Source: Liolophura sinensis
Taxonomy: Eukaryota > Mollusca > Polyplacophora > Chitonida > Chitonidae
Length of the DNA stretch: 64,000 bases
Direction of reading: 5' to 3'
NCBI RefSeq assembly: GCF_032854445.1
Contig: NC_088296.1
Span: 2,875,246 to 2,939,245, forward strand
Numbering within the stretch: the first letter of the stretch is position 1; each line of letters opens with the position of its first letter. The position numbers were made by a program, and so were the translations under genes. Below are positions 58,214-64,000 of the stretch, one piece after another. The notes below the pieces were generated by a model. The model saw only the letters and a program-made list of their open reading frames with translations, was not told the DNA's origin and searched no databases.

Positions 58214-58535
58214 AGTGAGTGAATGCTTGGGGTTTAACGTGGTACCAATCATATGACAACGACGGAATCCTTAGAGTGTATGTAATGTGCCTCCTTGTTG
58301 CAGGACGGATTTCCACCGCTCTTTTGTCAATCGCCGCTTCACTGAGACGACTTACCGAATACAAGCAAGCTGCTCTGCCCGAGGCATAAACTGATACGGG
58401 TCAACCAGTCGATGCACTATGCGTTACATACTAAACGACAAGCCAAAGTCTTATGTGTGACTCGTCTCAGGATTGACCCTGGATCTACCACTCCCGAAGC
58501 GGGCGCTCTACCAACTGTGCTATACTGGCCGGTTC
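58214..58535 (-). mobile_element. SINE-2, near full-length
   Basis: GAATGCTTGGGGTTTAACGT to GGATTGACCCTGGATCTACC and CTGTGCTATACTGGCCGG, with the best-preserved head of the minus copies. Confidence 0.92.
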
Positions 58536-58624
58536 AATCTATTGATCCATTAGCATTGTTTCCATCACATACAGAATAAGTCGACCAGGTCAAGCTTGCC
58601 CTAGAGCCTTGTCCTAGAAACCCT

Positions 58625-58687
58625 TTTTTATTTTTTTGTTTGTTTCTTTGTTTGTTTCTTTGTTTGTTTATTTATTTATTTATTTGT

Positions 58688-58750
<63 letters not shown>

Positions 58751-58812
58751 TTTTATTTTATTTTTTATTTATTTTTTTTTTTTTTTTTTTTTTTTATTTT
58801 TTTTTTTTTATT
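58625..58812. repeat. (TTTA)n / (TTTG)n microsatellite and poly-T
   Basis: TTTG and TTTC units grade into about 20 TTTA units, then a long T-rich tract. Frames reading through it are low complexity. Confidence 0.97.
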
Positions 58813-58871
58813 GTTGGGGTCAAGTATAAAGGTGTAATAATCCGGAGTGGTCGAAGCATGCCGCAATACTG

Positions 58872-59345
58872 AACTTAGAAATATAATAAAAGACTTAGAA
58901 CATAGAGAGTAAAATCAGATCAGCGACGACAGTGTTATAGACGTACAGCATAGAGAGTAAAACCAGAGCAGTGACAACACTGTGGTAAACGTACAGCATA
59001 TAGAGTAAGACCAGTTCAGCGACGACAGTGTGATAGACGTACAGCATAGAGAGAAAGACCAGATCAGCGACGACAGTGTGCTAAACGTACAGCATAGAGA
59101 GTAAAACCAGATCAGCATCGACAGTGTGATAGACGTACAATATAGAGAGTAAAACCAGATCAGCGACGACAGTGTGTTAGTTGGCAAATGGCCACTTGTA
59201 AAACCCAATCTCTTGTCAGTTTATATCACTTGGGATTTTATTCTAACTGTTCATATAAATGTTTAAATGGCAGCAAATTAAGCACAGCTAGGTAACAAAA
59301 AAGCCAATGTTGTAATAGCAGTTTATTAGACGTCACTGGTCTAGA
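58872..59345. repeat. Dispersed repeat family R48, copy 3, with internal 48-bp array
   Basis: The same head (AATAAAAGACTTAGAACAT) and tail (TATTAGACGTCACTGG), but the central module (AGAGAGTAAAACCAGATCAG) is expanded to about six units at 58905-59185. The minus strand shows a 16-residue open repeat, which is an artefact. Confidence 0.75.
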
Positions 59346-59744
59346 ATTATTAAAAGTGCTTTCAATCACATTAAAACAATTCACACGGGCCAGACCTCGA
59401 AGATGGTTAGTCCACCAGCAGAATCCTGGTTTATGCAAGAATACTGTATAAAAAAATTAATGACAGTCAGTTTATTATGTTTGCAGCATTTCTTGTCCAC
59501 TAGCCAAATCTTCCGCTTGCCATGTGTTATACACGCAATTGATACGCTGTGAGGTTTACAGAGTTTAAGTAACTCCCCCTGGCTCCATTTTAACCACAGG
59601 AGGTGGCGAGTTTGATTCCAGATGAGGCTGGTTAGGCGGCTTTAAGTAAGGAAGTTTAAGCCAGGCACGAGGGGTGGAAGTTTCCCGCTAGTCGACAGCA
59701 ACACTCCCCTTACGGTGTATATTTAAATGTTATGTCTTTTGACA
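59346..59744. other. Intergenic, nothing recognised
   Basis: AT-rich sequence between the R48 repeat and the 15-bp array. Confidence 0.5.
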
Positions 59745-60712
59745 GTATGCCCTTAGATTGTATATCTTTAGCAGGTATATCTTTAACAGGTATATCGATA
59801 TGTATTTAGACGGTATGTCTATAGAGAGTATGTCTTTTCTAGTATGTATTTAGTTAATATGTCTTTAGGCGGTATGTCTTTAGATGGTATGGCTTTAGAC
59901 CATATGTCTGTAGGAGGTATGTCTTTAGAAGGAATGTCTTTAGGAGGAATGTCTTTCGATGAAATGGCTTTAGATGGTATGTCTTTAGATGGAATGAGTT
60001 TAGACCGTATGTCTTTAGGAGGAATCTCTTTCGCTGGAATGCCTTAGATAGTATGCCTTTAGATGCAATGGCTTTAGACAGTATGTCTTAGGAGGTATGT
60101 CTTTAGGAGGTATGTCTTTAGATGAAATGGCTTTAGACCGTATGTCTTTAAGAGGTATGTCTTTAGGAGGTAGGTCTTAAGAAGGTATCTCTTTAGAGGG
60201 TATGTCTTTACATAGAATGGCTTTAGACCGTATGTCTTTAGAAGGTATGTTTTTAGAGGGTATGTCTTCAGATAGAATGGCTTTAGACCGTATGTCTTTA
60301 GATAGAATGGCTTTAGACCGTATGTCTTTAGAGGGTATGTCTTTAGAGGTTATGTCTTTAGGAGGTATGCCTTTAGAAGGTATGTCTTTAGAAGGTATGT
60401 CTTTAGAGGGTATGTCTTTAAAAGGTACGTCTTTAGAAGATATGTCTTTAGAGGGTATACATTTTGGAGGTATGTCTTTAGAGGGTATGTCTTTACATAG
60501 AATGGCTTTAGACCGTATGTCTTTAGGAGGTATGTTTTTAGAGGGTATGTCTTTAGATAGAATGGCTTTAGACCGTATGTCTTTAGGGGGTATGTCTTTA
60601 GAAGGTATGTCTTTAGATGGAATGGCTTTAGATGAATGGCTTTAGAAAGTATGTCTTAAGGAGGTATGTCTTTAGAAGGTATGTTTTTAGATGGTATACC
60701 ATTAGTCGGTAT
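59745..60712. repeat. 15-bp minisatellite with 30-bp sub-structure
   Basis: About 60 units of GGTATGTCTTTAGAA. A variant pair (AATGGCTTTAGACC next to GTATGTCTTTAGA) recurs, giving 30- and 60-bp higher-order units. It encodes an open five-residue GMSLE/RMALD repeat, judged a shadow. Confidence 0.93.
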
Positions 60713-60887
60713 GTGTTGGGGAAAGTTTTACCCCTATTGCAATGTCCTGCTCATAACATGGCTGACATACTACCAATGTAGCCTGGATCGTGACTCTTAT
60801 AAAGGTGATTCTTATAAAGGTGACCGCTATCGTATTAGCAAACATTTCTGAATCAACAATAAGCTCAGGCAAAACCAATTATCGATT

Positions 60888-60975
60888 GGTTGAATGACTG
60901 ACTGACTGACTGGTTGACTGGTTGACTGGTTGACTGGCTGACTGACTGACTGACTGACTGACTGACTGACTGAAA
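60888..60975. repeat. (GACT)n microsatellite
   Basis: Tetranucleotide GACT run with a few GGTT variants. Confidence 0.95.
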
Positions 60976-60999
60976 CATGTCAGAGCATCGTCAAAATAT

Positions 61000-61239
61000 A
61001 TTTATTTGTTGATTTGTGTCTTAGGCCGTACTCAAGGATATTTTACTTATATTTTGGTGGGATTAAACCGGACAGAGCACAGGGGAAAAACGCGACCACC
61101 CGCTGGCTGATGGAAGACCTTCACATGTACTACCGAAGAGGAAGCCAGCATGAGCTGAACTTGAACTCACAGCTGTCACATTGATGTAAATCTCCTGCAT
61201 AAGTCATTGTACTAAGCCAACAGGCTAACTGAGGCCATG
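61000..61239 (-). mobile_element. SINE-1 copy
   Basis: TTTATTTGTTGATTTGTGTC, CCGTACTCAAGGATATTTTA, body, GAACTTGAACTC, ending CAGGCTAACTGAGGCCATG. Confidence 0.85.
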
Positions 61240-61433
61240 TAGTGCTTTATTCATTCTGTCATTTAGATTGGTGGGCAAACCCACCAGTTACATACTTATC
61301 ATTTATTACCAGGGAAGAATGGTAAATCCAGCTTGGACCCGAGTCGCCATTGCGCGGGAAAACGTATCCCAATGGCACCTGGTTAATTTCCATCGGAAAC
61401 AAATTAAAGGCACATACAAGCTGACAAACCTAA

Positions 61434-61492
61434 CCACCGATTTATAAATAAAATATTCTTGAGGATGGCATCAAACAGCAATCAATTAAAAA
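61434..61492 (+). mobile_element. SINE-1 3' tail fragment
   Basis: AAATATTCTTGAGGATGGCA followed by CAATCAATTAAAAAA. Confidence 0.6.
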
Positions 61493-62465
61493 AACTGAAA
61501 AAATAATCCATACCACACGAATACAGGATCAAAAGATAACTTGCACAATGGCCTTGCCTGACATATTTCTGTCCCCCCGGGAGTCCATAGTAATCGTCGT
61601 GGAGGCCACACAAAGCCGTTCCATGTCATATCCGGCAACCAGTGCTTTGATGCGGAATCCCACAGATTAGAAATGGAAATAATGGAACTATCTCTCAAAT
61701 CCTTCTTGTATTTGGGGGGGAATAGCGAAAAGCCCATCAAACTTCCAGAAATGTGACCCAATCGCCATGTTTTACACATTATATCAAATGCATTTGTTGC
61801 CATGTTCACTGAATGTTGGGCCAGTAACGTAATGGTGGCCTAAATAACAGGAACAGGTGATACTAATTCGTATTTCCACGAATCACTCCCTTCATAATCA
61901 ATATAGCATATGCGCTGTTTATGGTCAGTTTGTGAAAAAAGATATTTTACAGCTACCCTACATACTCAACAAACTCGATAAGTAACGTATAAAAACTGGA
62001 TGAAATTTGAATTTACGTTTAAAAACCGTTTTGAAGATTAAAATCTGTAGGTCAAGTAAAACTGATCATGTAGGGGCTTTTTTGTTTTCATAGCATCAGT
62101 AGTTCAAGAAATAGTTATTCATAAGTAACCCACCGGTTTTAAAATGGTGTTTGTATATATTACAGTTAGACCTCATTTCTGGTATATTTTATATACATAT
62201 CTGTCCAACCTGTCAAAATAATAGAACAGCCCTATGATATATTAGATCATGCACTGCATACGCTAAAAAAATCAATGTGTTATTTTTAACAGAAAACCTG
62301 TTGTCGGAGTAATGCCCGAATGTATTCTGTTATCATAACATAATATTCTGTCATATTCAACAAAATATCCTGTTAGTCTAATACAATCTTTCTGTTGAAT
62401 AAATAGAATATAAGTTTTATATTTAACACAGTAATCTGCTCCAATAACAAAATACATTTTAGCAT
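61493..62465. other. Intergenic, no gene recognised
   Basis: A 107-codon minus frame at 61486-61809 begins with ATG and contains SNLWDSASKHWLPDMTWNGF, but has no recognisable domain and partly overlaps a SINE tail. The remainder is AT-rich. Confidence 0.5.
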
Positions 62466-62477
62466 CACTAAGACAAA

Positions 62478-62741
62478 TTTATTTATTTATTTGATTGGTG
62501 TTTTATGCCGTACTAAAGAATATTTCATTTATACGACGGCGACCAGCATTATGGTGCGAGGAAACCGGGCACAGCCCGGGGGAAACACACGACCATCCAC
62601 AGGTTGCTGCAAGACCTTCCCACTAACGACCGGAGAGGAAGCCAGCATGAACTGGTCTTGAGCTCACAGCGATCGCATTGGTGAGAGGCTACTAGGTCAT
62701 TACACTGCATTAGTGCTACCTAACTGAGCCAAGGAGGCCCC
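62478..62741 (-). mobile_element. SINE-1, full-length, with 12-bp target duplication
   Basis: Complete, with target duplications CACTAAGACAAA (62466-62477) and CACTCAGACAAA (62742-62753) differing at one base. The body keeps AACCGGGCACAGCCCGGGGG and CATCCACAGGTTGCTGCAAG. Confidence 0.93.
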
Positions 62742-62753
62742 CACTCAGACAAA

Positions 62754-63271
62754 AGACTATCTGTTACAGTTAAGAGATTTTTTTAGTGTAGGTGGACGAA
62801 CTTGTCGGGAATTTACGGTACAGTTTCTGATTCCGCGATATTTTACTTGTCCTGTGAAAAGCTTTGTATTATCCTTGTATCTCAATTATATGTTAGTGAC
62901 ATTTCCGCTTGGTAGTAAACCCGTCCCCTTGGGATTTGGATGGACTCACATTACAGACTAATGTCATTTCATCGAATCAGCCAGAAGCGATTTAATGCCA
63001 ATGTAAACGGCCACCCAGGGGACGAGATCTTAATGGTGACTTAGGCCCAGTACAGATATAGCCATAAGCGGATAAAGGCTCAGTACAGAGTTTGCCCAAA
63101 GGTGACTTAAGCTCAGTACAGATCTAGTCTTTACCAAAAAGAACTTCAAATTCTAGTCCAAAACTGTGCCTATCAATTGTTGCCTGGCGGTAAGTGTACT
63201 CGACGCTAAAGCAAAAATTGTACTATCATCCTCTGCAAGATGACATTTAAAATAAGGTAATTTGGAGGATC
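62754..63271. other. Intergenic, no gene recognised
   Basis: Contains a short imperfect repetition (GGCTCAGTACAGA / GGCCCAGTACAGA / AGCTCAGTACAGA near 63045-63122). Nothing else. Confidence 0.5.
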
Positions 63272-63500
63272 GAACCGCGCACAATGGCTCAGGAGAATGT
63301 CACCATTGTGATCGCTGTGATTTCAAGTCCAGCTCATGACGGCTTCCTCACAAGTCGTATGTCGGTGGTCTGCCAACAACTTGCGGTTGGTTGTGGGTTC
63401 CCCCAGGGATTCTCCCACCATAAGTTGTACTGGCGTCTGTTGTGCAAGTGAAATATTATTAAGGACGGCGTAAAACTCCCATCAAACAAATGAAAAAGTA
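63272..63500 (+). mobile_element. SINE-1 copy, diverged
   Basis: B-box GATTTCAAGTCC, body AACAACTTGCGGTTGGTTGT, tail AAGGACGGCGTAAAACTCCC. Confidence 0.8.
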
Positions 63501-64000
63501 TACCAATGTCAAAAGTGGCTTTGTTGAATCACCTCTTGAAAATAACTGACAGAAACCCAGGAAAAGGAATCTCTTCACTAAACTGCAGATATAGACATTT
63601 AATTCACGTCATCGCTTGAAAATGCGAAAGATGAATAAATAAATAACAAAATAAATAATTACTTTATTGTACCTAACGACTGACTCAAAACTTTTATCTG
63701 CAAATTTGTTCACAAATATAAACTTTTGATGTAAAAGGCCATGTTTCTTCCTACCTTCCAAAAAAGGCCTCAAACGCACCAAGCGCACCTCAACAGGATT
63801 CACAGAATCTAACAAATTGAATTGAGTTGTGACCGCAAAATTTTAGGTCATTTACGGTAAACACCATTGAAATAAATCAGTCAAAAATAGAGCACAAAAT
63901 AATGTGAGGCAGTTCCCGAGACAGTATAGGTTGCAATGTTTCTTTTAAAACCGAAAAAATAATTATATTATTGTGCATGTGAGCACTACAACTGCACACC

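Noticed and set aside
60202-60645. 147-codon Met/Leu-rich frame
   Set aside because: Product of the 15-bp array; low complexity and no flanking coding signal.
61486-61809. 107-codon minus frame
   Set aside because: No domain recognised, overlaps a SINE tail at its end, no splice support.

Overview
The window looks like AT-rich, repeat-laden nuclear DNA of a lophotrochozoan, most likely a mollusc. The evidence is two families of tRNA-derived SINEs of the type common in molluscan genomes, a Jockey-like LINE relic, many minisatellites, intron-containing host genes and a 200-N assembly gap. No bacterial, CRISPR or operon features are visible. The species cannot be named from this.

Layout. (1) 1-8.9 kb is the left copy of an 8.65-kb duplication whose right copy is 34.23-42.88 kb. 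(2) 6.59-15.3 kb, minus strand, holds the best gene: a complete TRIM-type E3 ubiquitin ligase (RING, B-box 1, B-box 2, coiled coil, B30.2/SPRY). Six coding exons can be joined in phase into 594 codons, with a 5' non-coding exon, a TATA-like box and a perfect ISRE core. (3) 13.8-18.6 kb (block A, promoter and upstream) recurs in decayed form at 22.9-24.5 (B), 24.65-25.6 (B2), 27.5-31.7 (C) and 32.1-32.36 kb (D). An orphan scrap of TRIM exon 1 lies at 31.85-32.01 kb, so this is a decaying TRIM cluster. (4) 33.0-34.06 kb is a 40-bp minisatellite full of splice-donor-like motifs. (5) 34.2-42.9 kb is the right copy, with an intact but sequence-diverged SPRY exon and no visible RING or coiled-coil partner. 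It ends at the N gap. (6) 43.1-44.2 kb is a 30-bp minisatellite with a 359-bp higher-order period. (7) 44.3-52.3 kb is mostly repeats. (8) 52.35-53.40 kb, plus strand, carries a rhodopsin-class peptide-type GPCR in one long exon whose true N-terminus may lie in an upstream exon. (9) 53.4-64 kb is repeat-rich intergenic DNA.

The TRIM locus is the coherent story. It has a probably IRF-responsive promoter, a canonical TRIM exon plan, tandem copies in all stages of decay, and two SPRY exons whose protein differences cluster in a few patches while the flanks are nearly identical. This fits a rapidly evolving innate-immune receptor cluster, although the 8.65-kb duplication could also be an unmerged haplotype. 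All identities and copy numbers are by-eye estimates; no alignment or database search was run.
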